Notes: generated by a model from the letters alone, not told the origin. Numbered from the stretch's first letter, positions 24,461 to 33,748 are shown. The stretch: DNA of 64,000 nucleotides from Planctomycetota bacterium (GCA_016872675.1 VGZG01000002.1:1-64000), one strand, 5' to 3'. Made by a program: numbers and translations.

Positions 24461-26872
24461 ATGGCGACGAATCCCGTCCAAACGCCTTCCGCCTCCGCAC
24501 CGCCTTCTGGAGTCCAGTACGACGAGGGCAGCGGCATCTACGGCTTCTTCCGCCGCAAGCAGAAGCTGCTGCTTTACACGGCTGGCATCTTCACGCTGCT
24601 GACGTTCTCGATCACGGGTCCGATGACGGCGCTCGTGTCGGACGTCTTCCGCGACGAATCGTCGACGTCGACCATCCTGGTCAACGGCAAGCGCGAGGCC
24701 CTGGTCGCCGAGGACTTCGAGCAAGGTCGCCTGCTCGCCGGCTTCGTCTTCGGCCGCATTCCGCCGGGCGTGCTGCCGCCGCTCGACCCGGGCAAGGAGA
24801 ACCAGAGCGAACTTGGCACCGTGTACGCGATTCTGCGCCGCGCCGCGATCGCCGAGGGGATCGGTTACTCGATGGCCGAGGTCGACCGCGCGATCGAGGC
24901 GATGCGCGAACTGATGAAGTCGCCGAGCGTCGGCAAACTCGTCACCGACCTGCGCTTCGCGTCGGTTGCCCAGTACCGCGAGATCGTCGCCGAGGCGATG
25001 CGCATCGGCACCTACGTCCGCCTACAGACGCTGGCCGTCGACAGCACCGAGGCCCACGTCATGAGCCAGTTGATCGCCGACCGCGAGAAGATCACGCTGC
25101 GCGTCGCGTCGTTCGACGAGAAGAAGGCGGAAGAGGACCTGAAGAAGGCTTCGCCGCTGTCCGAGGACGACCTCAAGAAGTGGCTCGACGGCAAGGACGA
25201 ACGCCAGAAGCGCATGATGCAGGCCTACGACCCGCCGCGCGCCGAGTTGCGCATCGGCGCCCTGCTGACGGCCGACGGCCAGTTCGACCCGGAGCAGTTC
25301 AAGGATGGTTGGCTCAAGGACTTCATGGTCGGCGATGAACAGGTGAAGGGCGCCTACGACATGGAGAAGGAGGCGCGCTTCAAGCTCGAGGGCGACGGCC
25401 AGTTCAAGCCGGCCGATGACCCCGCGGTGAAGGCCGAGCTGACGCGCGTGCTGCAGGCTGAGCAGGTGATGAACATGCTGCTGGCCGCGGTCAAGGAGCG
25501 GCAGAACGATTCGACCAAGGCGCAGAACGACGCCGTCGCGGACGCTCAGGCTGAGGTCAACACTGCCAACATCCAATTCGAGGAGGCGACGCTGCGCCTC
25601 GATCCGGCGAAGGCCGATCTCGCCGGCAAGGTCGAGGAACTCAAGCAGAAGCCCGACGACGCGGACCTGAAGAGCGCCAGCGCCCGCTTGCAGTCGGAGG
25701 TCGACTCGCTGCAGGCGATCGTCAGCGGCCACGACGCCAGGATCGCGCCGCTCAAGGAGGCCGTCACGGCCGCCGAGAAGGCGGTCGAGGCGACCCGCGC
25801 CGGCTTCGACTTCCCGGCGGCCTTCCTTGACCTGACCAAGGACAAGAAGGGCTTCGTCGTCAAGGCGACGAGCGGCCTGAAGACCGGCGACGAACTCAAG
25901 GATCTTGACGCGCTCGGCGCCGAACTCGGCAAGTGGTCCAACGCCAGCCAGGTTGCCGGCCTGCGCACCAAGGGCGATCTGTCGTTCGCGGCCGGCCGCA
26001 CGACGAAGGCCGTGATCCTCTACCAGGCCAGCGACGTCGAGCCGCTGCCGCTCAAGCCGTGGGAGACGCTCAAGCCACTCGCCGAAGGCGCGTACTGGAC
26101 CGAGAAGGCCAAGGCGCAGGGCGAGGAGTGCAAGAAGAAGATGGATGAGGCGCTGCTGCGCCTCGCCAAGGCCAAGATGCCGGAGAAGGTCGCCGAGATC
26201 GAAGGCAAGAAGCAGGCCCGCGTCGACGAGAAGCTCGCCGATTGGGAGAAGAAGACCCAGGACGGCATCGCGATCGCCGAGAAGGAGGTCGCCCGTCTGC
26301 AGCCCGGCACGCGCATGCATGCCGGCTGGCAGACCGAGCTGGGCGTCAAGCGCACCGAGCTCGGCCAGAAGGAGACTCGCAGGTCCGGCTTCGACGCCGA
26401 GGTCGCCGCTGCGATCACGAGCGAGATCGGGACCGAGGCGCAAAAGGTCTACAAGGATGTGCTCGACGCCGCCGCCGCCGAGTCCGGCTTCGCGGTCGCC
26501 GACCTCGGCCCGCTGCCGCGCGACCTGTCGCAGCGCGATCCGCGCTTCGACAAGGGCAACCCGCCGGCGGTGGTCTTCCTGTGGCGCAACCACAGCAAGC
26601 TGAAGTCGGGCGAGTCGACGGGCGTGCTGCAGGACACGGCCGGCCGCGCCTACTACGTCGCGACCTGCGCCAAGGCCGAGCCGCTGACGCCCGCCGATGT
26701 CGTGCGCCGCGACTTCGAGTCGCTGCGCACCGGCGATGGCTACGCCGACTACGCCGCGACCCAGGCCGGGCTGGCCTACCGCCAGGCGTTCACGATCGCG
26801 GCGCTCGAGTTGCGTTACGACCTCAAGCGCGAGGCCGGCGAGATGGAGCAGCAGAAGCCGGCGGCGAAGTGA
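24461..26872 (+). CDS. PpiD/SurA-like membrane-anchored periplasmic protein
   Basis: 803 residues. A basic cytoplasmic tail ('FFRRKQKLLLYTAGIF') runs into one transmembrane span (about residues 36-56). The next part ('ILVNGKREALVAEDFEQGRLL', shortened here) resembles the SurA_N/PpiD chaperone start, and 'DREKITLRVASFDEKK' plus 'PLSEDDLKKWLDGKDERQK' match the region preceding the PPIase domain. A long Glu/Lys/Ala-rich segment (about 350-460) is probably coiled coil. The C-terminus 'GRAYYVATCAKAEPLTPADV' looks like the end of a parvulin-related chaperone, but I cannot find a complete parvulin active site. Likely a periplasmic folding factor anchored in the inner membrane. Confidence 0.62.
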   Translation: MATNPVQTPSASAPPSGVQYDEGSGIYGFFRRKQKLLLYTAGIFTLLTFSITGPMTALVSDVFRDESSTSTILVNGKREALVAEDFEQGRLLAGFVFGRIPPGVLPPLDPGKENQSELGTVYAILRRAAIAEGIGYSMAEVDRAIEAMRELMKSPSVGKLVTDLRFASVAQYREIVAEAMRIGTYVRLQTLAVDSTEAHVMSQLIADREKITLRVASFDEKKAEEDLKKASPLSEDDLKKWLDGKDERQKRMMQAYDPPRAELRIGALLTADGQFDPEQFKDGWLKDFMVGDEQVKGAYDMEKEARFKLEGDGQFKPADDPAVKAELTRVLQAEQVMNMLLAAVKERQNDSTKAQNDAVADAQAEVNTANIQFEEATLRLDPAKADLAGKVEELKQKPDDADLKSASARLQSEVDSLQAIVSGHDARIAPLKEAVTAAEKAVEATRAGFDFPAAFLDLTKDKKGFVVKATSGLKTGDELKDLDALGAELGKWSNASQVAGLRTKGDLSFAAGRTTKAVILYQASDVEPLPLKPWETLKPLAEGAYWTEKAKAQGEECKKKMDEALLRLAKAKMPEKVAEIEGKKQARVDEKLADWEKKTQDGIAIAEKEVARLQPGTRMHAGWQTELGVKRTELGQKETRRSGFDAEVAAAITSEIGTEAQKVYKDVLDAAAAESGFAVADLGPLPRDLSQRDPRFDKGNPPAVVFLWRNHSKLKSGESTGVLQDTAGRAYYVATCAKAEPLTPADVVRRDFESLRTGDGYADYAATQAGLAYRQAFTIAALELRYDLKREAGEMEQQKPAAK

Positions 26873-26880
26873 GCCGCCGA

Positions 26881-26902
26881 GCGGGCGCGACCGCGCGCCC
26901 GC
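26881..26902. terminator. Bidirectional hairpin between convergent genes
   Basis: A perfect 9-bp GC stem (26881-26889 with 26894-26902) with a 4-base loop, midway between the convergent genes ending at 26872 and 26945. It could end transcription from both sides. Confidence 0.5.
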
Positions 26903-26944
26903 CCTACAGGCCCTCACCGGCGGACTTCGCCGGCCGCGCCCGCG

Positions 26945-27856
26945 TCAGCGCAGGCGCGCCACGACGATCATCTCGTCGTGCGGGTTGACGTAGAGGCTGA
27001 GCCCGCGCAGCAGCGCCAGCGGGCTCGCCAGCAAGCCGGCGACCCGGCCCAGGCGCGCGGCGCGCTCGGCCAGGAAGCCGAACGAGACGTACTTGCCGGC
27101 GCAGGCCGAGCCGAGCGCCAGCGTCTCGAAGCCACAGTCGGCGAGCAGTCGCCGTACCGTCGCCGGCGTGAAGTGGTAGAGGTGCTCGTCGTGCTTGAAG
27201 TGGTGCCAGCGCGGGCCGAGCAGCCTGGCCCAGCGCGAGGCGACGTTCTGCGTCTCGAGCAACAACCTGCCGCCCGGCTTGATCAGCCCGCGGATCGTGT
27301 GCAGCAGCGCCTGCGGGTCCGGCACGTGCTCGATCACGTCCCACAGCGACACCAGGTCGAACGACGCCGGCGCATGACCCTTCGCCGCGATCGCGTCCTC
27401 CAGCGTGCCGATGTGCACGCGGTCGTCGCCGAGCGCCTTCTGTGCCTCGCCGGCGATCGCCGCCGATATCTCGACGCCGTGCACGTCATGCCCGTCGCGC
27501 TGCGCCACGCGCAGGAAGTAGCCGGCGGCGCAGCCGACGTCGAGGATGCGCGCCTTCGCTGGCAAATGCCGTCGGACCAGCGCCATGCGCTTACTGAAGG
27601 TCTTCAGGTAGAGCGGCGACTCGCTGGCGTAGTCGGCGTAGCCGCGCTGCTTGGGGTTGGAGCTCTTCCAGTAGCCCCCGTCGTAGACCGCGCGCAGCGC
27701 CTCGCCCTGCAGGCGCGGCGTCACGTACACGAGTCCGCAGCCGGCGCACTCGACGACGCGAAATGGCCCATCCTGGAGGCGCACGGAGCGGTCGCCGCTG
27801 CCGCAAAGTTGGCAGCGGTCGATCTCGATGGAGTCCGCGCGGCAGTCGTCAGCCAC
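26945..27856 (-). CDS. Class I SAM-dependent methyltransferase with N-terminal zinc ribbon
   Basis: 303 residues. 'CQLCG' and 'CAGCG' near the N-terminus make a zinc ribbon, as in many sugar or polyketide C-methyltransferases. 'ARILDVGCAAGYFLRVA' is motif I that binds S-adenosylmethionine, and 'FDLVSLWDVIEHVPDPQ' is motif IV of the Methyltransf_11/UbiG-like group. The C-terminus 'EHLYHFTPATVRRLLADCGF' also fits that group. It follows a glycosyltransferase gene by four bases, so the pair probably modifies a surface glycan or its lipid carrier. Substrate unknown. Confidence 0.88.
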   Translation of the reverse strand: MADDCRADSIEIDRCQLCGSGDRSVRLQDGPFRVVECAGCGLVYVTPRLQGEALRAVYDGGYWKSSNPKQRGYADYASESPLYLKTFSKRMALVRRHLPAKARILDVGCAAGYFLRVAQRDGHDVHGVEISAAIAGEAQKALGDDRVHIGTLEDAIAAKGHAPASFDLVSLWDVIEHVPDPQALLHTIRGLIKPGGRLLLETQNVASRWARLLGPRWHHFKHDEHLYHFTPATVRRLLADCGFETLALGSACAGKYVSFGFLAERAARLGRVAGLLASPLALLRGLSLYVNPHDEMIVVARLR

Positions 27857-27860
27857 GGAT

Positions 27861-28610
27861 TCAGCCCTGGCTCTTCGCCGGCATCGGCGCGCCGCGTTCG
27901 AGGAAGCGCTTGCGGCAGATGGTGCGGAACATCTTCCACGCGGTCTTCGCCTGCCGCGCGAACGTGTCGGAGTGCTTGCTCTCGCCGCCCATGCGCTGCG
28001 AGTAGGTGACCGGCACCTCGATGATGCGGCACCGCTCCTGCAGTGCTGCGCACATCATCTCCGGCGAGAACGCCGGGCCGGTCATCCGCAGCCGGTGGCG
28101 GATCTTCTCGAAGGTCGCCTTGCTGAGCGCGCGGAAGGTGCAGCCGACGTCGGTGAAGCGCGGCTCGCTCGGTCGCATCCAGCACAGCTGCAGGAACTTG
28201 GCCATGAACACGTTGCCCCAGCGCAGCATGAAGCGCATGTTCGCGCCCTGCTCGACCATCTGCTTGGTGGTGCGCGTGCCCATGACCATGCCGGCGTCGT
28301 CCAGGTAGGCGAGCAGCTTGACGACGTCGCGGGCGCGGAAGCTGCCGTCGGCCTCGACCAGGACGAGGATGTCGCCCTTCGCCGCCGACATGCCCGCCAT
28401 CAGCGCCGCGCCGTAGCCCGGCTTCGACTCCCTGACCACGCGCGCGCCGGCGGCGGCGGCGAACTCGGCCGTGCGGTCCTTGCAGTTGTTGTCGACGACG
28501 ACGATCTCGTCGAGGTGCGGTTCCCCGCGGAACTCCTCGACCACCTGGCGGATCGTCTCCTCCTCGTTGTACGCGGGGATGACGAGCGAGACGGTCCGGT
28601 CGCGGAACAT
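27861..28610 (-). CDS. GT2 glycosyltransferase, dolichol-phosphate mannosyltransferase-like
   Basis: 249 residues. 'SLVIPAYNEEETIRQVVEEF', 'IVVVDNNCKDRTAEF' and 'ILVLVEADGSFRARDVV' are the core of the DPM1/polyprenyl-phosphate sugar transferase group, with the catalytic metal DxD-type motif as EADG. 'RFTDVGCTFRALSKATF' is the matching C-terminal block. There are no transmembrane spans, as in the soluble DPM1 form. It likely charges a polyprenyl phosphate with a sugar for extracytoplasmic transfer. Start ATG 28610 sits eight bases after a TATCCT box; the methyltransferase follows in the same transcript. Confidence 0.9.
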   Translation of the reverse strand: MFRDRTVSLVIPAYNEEETIRQVVEEFRGEPHLDEIVVVDNNCKDRTAEFAAAAGARVVRESKPGYGAALMAGMSAAKGDILVLVEADGSFRARDVVKLLAYLDDAGMVMGTRTTKQMVEQGANMRFMLRWGNVFMAKFLQLCWMRPSEPRFTDVGCTFRALSKATFEKIRHRLRMTGPAFSPEMMCAALQERCRIIEVPVTYSQRMGGESKHSDTFARQAKTAWKMFRTICRKRFLERGAPMPAKSQG

Positions 28611-28618
28611 GGCTCAGG

Positions 28619-28624
28619 AGGATA
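28619..28624 (-). promoter_or_regulatory. -10 box (TATCCT), leaderless
   Basis: Read on the minus strand, TATCCT ends eight bases before the ATG at 28610. A start 6-8 bases after the box would put the 5' end at or next to the ATG. No -35 is visible. Confidence 0.55.
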
Positions 28625-28799
28625 GCGCGCTGGCGCGGCACGGAGGACCGTAGAAGGCGCGCGTTGCCCCGTCTGAGACGGTCGGGTCGGACGCCGCGAT
28701 GGCCCCGCGTCGGACGGCGCGTTGCCATGGCCGCATCGCCGCGCGCCTTGAACCTGGCCTGCGCCGCGCTCGTTTGTCGCCCCGCCCCGGCCGCCTCCG

Positions 28800-28805
28800 T
28801 ATCCT
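28800..28805 (+). promoter_or_regulatory. -10 box (TATCCT), near-leaderless
   Basis: TATCCT ends 15 bases before the ATG at 28821. The nearest -35-like sequence (TTGTCG, 20 bases upstream) is poor. Confidence 0.5.
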
Positions 28806-28820
28806 GCCCGGCCAATCCGC

Positions 28821-30608
28821 ATGAACCGCCGCCGCTTCCGCGTCGTCCTTCCCGCCCTCCTGGCCTTCGCGCCGCTGTTGCCGGCCGCGGTGGCGCCGCA
28901 GGGCGGCCAGTCGCCCGCCCGCAAGTCGGGCGTCGTCTTCAAGGAAGAGGTCGACGGGCTGGTGGGAGCGCTGACCGACGACGCCAAGGTCAACGGTTGG
29001 CCACTCGGCGGCGAGAGCGTCGAAGCGCGGGCCAAGATCCTCGCCGCGATGGCGCGCTGCCACCGCCGTTACTACTACCCCGGCGACGTGCCGGCGGTGA
29101 CCCAGGCGGTGCAGGCGTTGATCGCGCAGCGGCGCAGCGACGGCAGCTTCGGCGACGCGACCACCACGGCGTGGACGGTCGACGCGCTCGGCAACCTGCC
29201 GCTCGAGCCGCGTTTCGCCGAGGAGATCGCGGCGGCGCAGGCCTGGCTCGCGCGCGGCGGCGCGCCGGCGGCCGGCTTCGACGACGCCGTCGCCGCCGTG
29301 CTCGATGGCGTGCGCGCCGACGTCTTCCCGCAGCATCTCGGCGCCGACTCCGCGAAGAAGGCCAAAGCTTGGCGGCAGTCGCGCGACGGCATGAATCACG
29401 CCGAAGCCGCCGACGCGCTGTTGCGCCTCGTCGCCTGCCAGGTCGCCAACAAGAAGCTCGACGGGGCCGCGGCGTCGCCGGTCGCGGCGGCGTGGTCGGC
29501 GGCGCAGGAGAAGGCGTTCGCGTGGTTGCTGGCGCGCCAGAAGGACGGCGTGTTCGAGGCCAGCTACGCCGGCAAGACGTTCCCCGACGCGGCGATGACC
29601 GGCTTCGGCCTCTACGCGCTGCAGAGCAAGCCGCTGGCGCGCCGCAGCGCCGCCGAACAGGCGGCCATCGACCAGGGCGCGCAGTGGTTGCTCGCCCGCC
29701 AGAACGCCGACGGCACCTTCGGCGACAACGTGCCCAACTACACCACCTGCCTCGTCGTCGGCGCGCTGTCGCGATGGGGCGGCCCGGGCGTCACGCCGGC
29801 GCTGGCCAAGGCGCAGAAGGCGATCCTCGGCTTCCAGAACGCCGAGGCCAACGGCTACGCGCGCAGCGACCGCGACTACGGCTCGATCGGCTACGGCAAC
29901 AGCCAGCGCGGCGACCTCAGCAACCTGCACTTCTCGCTGCAGGCGCTGCGCGAGACCGGCCTGCCGGCCGACCACGAGGCCTTCCAGAAGGCGCTGACGT
30001 TCCTGCAGCGGACGCAGAACCTGAAGTCGGTGAACGACTTCCAGGGCAAGGTGCCGGACCCCGATCGCGAGGGCGTCGTGCTCGACGCGACCAGCGGTGA
30101 CGACGGCGGCGCCGGCTACTACCCGGGCAACAGCAACGCCGGCTACGTCGTGCAGCCCGACGGCAAGTCGTCGCCGCGCAGCTACGGCTCGATGACCTAC
30201 GCGCTGCTGAAGAGCTACACGCTCGCCGGCGTGCCGGGCGGCGATCCGCGCGTGCAGGCGGCGGTCAAGTGGATCCAGGACAACTGGACGCTCGCCGTCA
30301 ATCCCGGCGCCGATCCGGCGATGGGCGAGAAGGTGCAGTACCAGGGCCTCTTCTACTACTACATGGTGCTCGCCCAGGCGCTCGACGCCGCCAAGGTTGC
30401 GACGGTGCGGGTGACGCAGGCGTCCGACGACGGCAAGAGCCCGCCACTGGTCGTGCCGATCGACTGGCGCAAGGCGCTGCGTGCGCACCTTGAGGGCCTG
30501 CAGGCCGCTGACGGCACGTGGCGCAACGGCAAGAACGACCGTTGGATGGAGGGCCAGGAACTGCTGTGCACCTGCTACTCGCTGGCGGCGCTGGAACTGT
30601 GCCGGTGA
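28821..30608 (+). CDS. Secreted squalene-cyclase-like repeat protein
   Basis: 595 residues with an N-terminal signal peptide ('MNRRRFRVVLPALLAFAPLL') whose RRRF could be a Tat motif; tatC is in the same window. The mature part repeats the alpha/alpha-toroid pattern of prenyltransferases and squalene-hopene cyclases, with QW-like units such as 'GAQWLLARQNADGTFGD', 'YGSMTYALLKSYTLAGV' and 'LEGLQAADGTWRNGKNDRW'. I do not see the catalytic DXDD of true hopene cyclases, so a binding or structural role outside the cytoplasm is more likely than terpene cyclisation. Such proteins are common in planctomycetes, from memory. Its stop overlaps the next start as GTGA. Confidence 0.8.
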   Translation: MNRRRFRVVLPALLAFAPLLPAAVAPQGGQSPARKSGVVFKEEVDGLVGALTDDAKVNGWPLGGESVEARAKILAAMARCHRRYYYPGDVPAVTQAVQALIAQRRSDGSFGDATTTAWTVDALGNLPLEPRFAEEIAAAQAWLARGGAPAAGFDDAVAAVLDGVRADVFPQHLGADSAKKAKAWRQSRDGMNHAEAADALLRLVACQVANKKLDGAAASPVAAAWSAAQEKAFAWLLARQKDGVFEASYAGKTFPDAAMTGFGLYALQSKPLARRSAAEQAAIDQGAQWLLARQNADGTFGDNVPNYTTCLVVGALSRWGGPGVTPALAKAQKAILGFQNAEANGYARSDRDYGSIGYGNSQRGDLSNLHFSLQALRETGLPADHEAFQKALTFLQRTQNLKSVNDFQGKVPDPDREGVVLDATSGDDGGAGYYPGNSNAGYVVQPDGKSSPRSYGSMTYALLKSYTLAGVPGGDPRVQAAVKWIQDNWTLAVNPGADPAMGEKVQYQGLFYYYMVLAQALDAAKVATVRVTQASDDGKSPPLVVPIDWRKALRAHLEGLQAADGTWRNGKNDRWMEGQELLCTCYSLAALELCR

Positions 30609-31489
30609 GCGTCGCCCCGCTGGCCATCCCCGCCGTGCCGGCCTGGTGTCGATTCGTCGGCGCCGACGGCGGCGCGCGCCTGGGCGCCGTCGACCCGGCC
30701 GCCGCGCGCTTCGTCGACCTCGGCCCGCTCGACGTCGTGACGCTGCTCGCCGCCGGCGCGCTGCGCGCCGCCGACCTCGCTGCCCGCATCGCCAGGGCGC
30801 CGACGATCGCCGCGCCAGCGCGCTTCCTGCCGCCGTTGCCGCGCGGCGGCAAGATCCTCTGTCTGGCGAAGAACTACGTCGCTCACGCCAAGGAGTTCGG
30901 CGCCGAGGCGCCGCCCGAGCCGATTTTCTTCGCCAAGCTGCCGGACACGCTGACGGCGCACGGCGACGACGTTGTGATTCCGCACTGGCTCGAGACCCGC
31001 GTCGACCACGAAGCCGAACTCGGCTTGGTGCTCGGCTTCCACGATCCGCACGGCAAGGGCGCCAAGCGCCTCGAGTCGGCGCCGTCGCTGGTCGCCGGCT
31101 ACACGCTGCTCAACGACGTCACCGCGCGCAGGCTGCAGGGCCAGGACCGCGACCAGAAGTACCCCTGGCTGCGCAGCAAGTCGTTCGACACGTCGTGCCC
31201 GGTGGGGCCATTCGTCGTGCCAGCTGACGCCGTCGACGCCAGCGACCTGCGGATCACCATGCGCGTCAACGGCGCCGTTCGGCAGGACGCGCGCACCAGC
31301 GCGATGGTGTTCGGCGTCGCGCCCGCGCTGCTGGCGATGGCCCGCGTCACGACCTTGCGGCCGGGCGACCTCATCGCAATGGGCACCCCGGAGGGCGTCG
31401 GCCCGGTCGTTCCGGGCGACGTGATGGAGGTCGAGATCGAGCGGCTCGGCGTGTTGCGCAATCGCGTCGCCAAGGAACCGGCGCCCTGA
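30605..31489 (+). CDS. Fumarylacetoacetate hydrolase (FAH) family protein
   Basis: 294 residues. After a 70-residue N-terminal cap, the catalytic domain begins at 'KILCLAKNYVAHAKEFG'. 'VDHEAELGLVLG' carries the ExE metal ligands and 'MGTPEGVGPVVPGDVMEVEI' is the family's end signature. Members hydrolyse or decarboxylate beta-keto acids (acylpyruvates, oxaloacetate, catechol-pathway intermediates) with Mg or Mn. GTG 30605 is used because it gives the overlap with the preceding gene and the full cap domain. The specific substrate is unknown; fumarase and succinate dehydrogenase genes elsewhere in the window may or may not be related. Confidence 0.9.
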   Translation: MSVAPLAIPAVPAWCRFVGADGGARLGAVDPAAARFVDLGPLDVVTLLAAGALRAADLAARIARAPTIAAPARFLPPLPRGGKILCLAKNYVAHAKEFGAEAPPEPIFFAKLPDTLTAHGDDVVIPHWLETRVDHEAELGLVLGFHDPHGKGAKRLESAPSLVAGYTLLNDVTARRLQGQDRDQKYPWLRSKSFDTSCPVGPFVVPADAVDASDLRITMRVNGAVRQDARTSAMVFGVAPALLAMARVTTLRPGDLIAMGTPEGVGPVVPGDVMEVEIERLGVLRNRVAKEPAP

Positions 31490-31519
31490 CGGCGCCGGCG
31501 GCCGCTCCGCGTCCGGCGC

Positions 31520-33064
31520 TCAGAAGCGCAGCGTTTCGATCGTCGTCACCGCCGAGGTGGTGTTCTGCCCACCGAACAGCACCAGCGTGCCGTCGGGCAT
31601 CAGCTCGGCGGCGTGGCCGGCGCGCGGCGCCAGCAGCATCGGCGCCGACGACCAGCTATTGGTCGCCGGATTGAAGACGTCGACGTTGGCGATCGGTGAC
31701 GTCGCGATCAGCGTGCCCTGCGAGCCGCCGACGACGACGACGCGGCCGTCGCCCAGGCGCGTGGTCGTGTGCAGCACGCGCGCCGTCGGCATGTTGACCG
31801 TCGTCCAGGCGTTTTGCGACGGCGAGTAGATCTCGGCGCCGTTGCCCGGCGTCGCCGTCGCGGCCGTGGCGTAGCTCGTGATGTTGTAGCTGCCGGTCAT
31901 CAGCACGCGGCCGTCGGCGAGCAGGCACTGGCTGCCGTGATGGCCGCAGCGCGGTTGCGCCATGTTCGGGCCGGCGGTCCAGGCTCCGGTCGCCGGATTC
32001 CAGCGCTGCACGGTGGCGACCGTCGAGGCGTTGGGCACGCCGAAGATCGGCGCGTACTGCAGGCCGCCGGAGGCCATTACCTGGCCGTCGGGCAGGCGCG
32101 TCAGCGCGAGGCCCAGGCGCGGGCCGCTGAGCGGATTGGCCGCCGTCCACTGGCCGGTCGCCGGATTCCAGATCTCGACGCTGCTGCGCGCCGCGGCGAT
32201 CGCGGCGGGCACGTCGGGCAGCAGCGTGCTGGTGCCGCCGGCGACCATGACGCGGCCATCGGCGAGGCGGCAGGCGGCGTGCAGCGCGCGCGGCGTCGCC
32301 ATGCTGCCCGTCGCCGTGAAGGAGTTCGTGTTCGGGTTGTAGATCTCGCAGCTCGCGGTCACGCCGCTTGTGGCGTTGGCGCCGCCAATCAGCAGCGTGC
32401 GGCCATCGGCCAGTTGCACGCCGAGGTGCAGCGAGCGCGCGTTCGTCATCGCCGGGCTGGCCACCATGGCCATGCGGCGATAGTCCCAGAGCTCCGACGA
32501 GGCGACGCCGCTGGCCGACGTCAGCGAACCGGTGCCGCCGCCCGCGACGACGACGTCGTACTGAGCGGGGTTGTTGTTGCGGTCGACGATCGTGACTCCC
32601 ATCGAGCGCGGCGTCGCCAGGGCGGTCGGCGCCAGCACGCCTGTGTCGGGCAGGCCGGTGAGCGTGACCACGTCGTTCGTTATCGCGCCGAACAGCTGCG
32701 CGCTGAACGTGATGGTCACCGCTTGCCAGTGGAACTTGAAGGCGTTGAGGGCCGGATTGTTCGGCACGTTACAGGAGTACAGCGCGCCACCCGAGGGCGA
32801 GGTGATCATCACGATCGCCTGGCCGAGCAGCTCGCTGCCAACGCTGAGCACGCGGCTGTCCGAAGGGTCGACGAGGTGCAGCGGCGTCGGACCGGCGTTC
32901 TGCGACGCGAACAGCAGCAGCAGCTGGTTGGCCGGCGCGAAGCTGATCTGCATCGCGATGGTGTTGCCGAGCCGACCGGCGGTCAGCTTGTCGAGCTGGG
33001 TCGGATTCTGCGCGGCGGCGATGGCCGTCAGCGCGAGCGTCGAAATCAGGATGCCTGTGTTCAT
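31520..33064 (-). CDS. Secreted Kelch-repeat beta-propeller protein
   Basis: 514 residues with a signal peptide ('MNTGILISTLALTAIAAAQN'). The C-terminal 330 residues hold about six Kelch units of the form 'LADGRVMVAGG', 'LPDGQVMASGG', 'LLADGRVLMTGS', 'LGDGRVVVVGGS' and 'MPDGTLVLFGGQ', each followed by 'EIYNP/WNPATGQW'. This is a galactose-oxidase-like propeller, probably extracellular and carbohydrate- or protein-binding; no copper-site residues can be assigned. The first 180 residues form a separate beta-rich domain. Convergent with the FAH gene with 30 bases between. Confidence 0.85.
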   Translation of the reverse strand: MNTGILISTLALTAIAAAQNPTQLDKLTAGRLGNTIAMQISFAPANQLLLLFASQNAGPTPLHLVDPSDSRVLSVGSELLGQAIVMITSPSGGALYSCNVPNNPALNAFKFHWQAVTITFSAQLFGAITNDVVTLTGLPDTGVLAPTALATPRSMGVTIVDRNNNPAQYDVVVAGGGTGSLTSASGVASSELWDYRRMAMVASPAMTNARSLHLGVQLADGRTLLIGGANATSGVTASCEIYNPNTNSFTATGSMATPRALHAACRLADGRVMVAGGTSTLLPDVPAAIAAARSSVEIWNPATGQWTAANPLSGPRLGLALTRLPDGQVMASGGLQYAPIFGVPNASTVATVQRWNPATGAWTAGPNMAQPRCGHHGSQCLLADGRVLMTGSYNITSYATAATATPGNGAEIYSPSQNAWTTVNMPTARVLHTTTRLGDGRVVVVGGSQGTLIATSPIANVDVFNPATNSWSSAPMLLAPRAGHAAELMPDGTLVLFGGQNTTSAVTTIETLRF

Positions 33065-33212
33065 GCTGCGTGGGCTCTTGGTCGGGGCTACAGCTACAGG
33101 TGGTAGATCGACCGGATTCAGCCCTGGCCGGAGCGTGTTGCCGCGCCGCGATGGCATGGGCAGTTCCCGCGCCTCAAGTACGCCCCGCCGTTTCCGATCA
33201 TCCTTTGTGCCT

Positions 33213-33722
33213 ATGTCCGATCCGCTCCGCAGCGCTGTGCCGGTGTCCGCCTCGGGCGGCTTCGCCGATCGACCGAAGGAGCCGCCGCGTCGTCGTACGG
33301 CCGAGCTGCCGCCGCCGGCGAAGCCGCGGCCGCACGACGAAGTTGTGCTCGCGGCGATGACTGGTCGCGCGCGCCGTCTGCTGCGCGAGTGCGTGTTGAC
33401 GCGCACGCGCCAGCGGCTCGGCCTCGGTGATGGGGACGTAGTGCACGTCTTCGCCGAAGACTTCGACGCGGAGTCGGTCGACGACTTCCTCGGCCGGCTG
33501 CTCTCGGCGCAAAACCAACTGGGCGCGCTGCGGGCGCGCGCGCTCGGGCCAGCGCCGCTGCGCCAGGCGCTCGACGGCGCGCTGCGCGACGGCGCGACCG
33601 AGGCCGCCGAAATGCTCGCCGCCGACGTCGCTACTGGCGGCGCTGCGGTTGCCGTCGTCGCCGAGGTGCTCGAGGCCTATGCCCGCCGGCTCGCGGCGCT
33701 GGTAGGTCTGCGCGCTACCTAG
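33213..33722 (+). CDS. Hypothetical protein
   Basis: 169 residues, no family recognised. The first 45 residues are Pro/Arg-rich and probably disordered. The rest ('RARRLLRECVLTRTRQRLGL', 'VHVFAEDFDAESVDDFLGRL') looks like a compact helical protein with no signal peptide or membrane span. It is divergent from the Kelch gene across 148 bases and convergent with the Dus gene. Codon choice matches the neighbours, which supports it being real. Confidence 0.6.
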   Translation: MSDPLRSAVPVSASGGFADRPKEPPRRRTAELPPPAKPRPHDEVVLAAMTGRARRLLRECVLTRTRQRLGLGDGDVVHVFAEDFDAESVDDFLGRLLSAQNQLGALRARALGPAPLRQALDGALRDGATEAAEMLAADVATGGAAVAVVAEVLEAYARRLAALVGLRAT

Positions 33723-33748
33723 GAGCCGGCGTTCCGCGCCGCAGACGC

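Noticed and set aside
25022..26917. Minus-strand open frame of 631 codons opposite the PpiD-like gene
   Set aside because: Leucine/arginine-rich shadow frame typical of the complement of Lys/Glu-rich coding sequence at high GC.
28821..30608. True squalene-hopene cyclase
   Set aside because: The alpha/alpha-toroid repeats are present but the catalytic DXDD motif is not visible and a signal peptide exports the protein.
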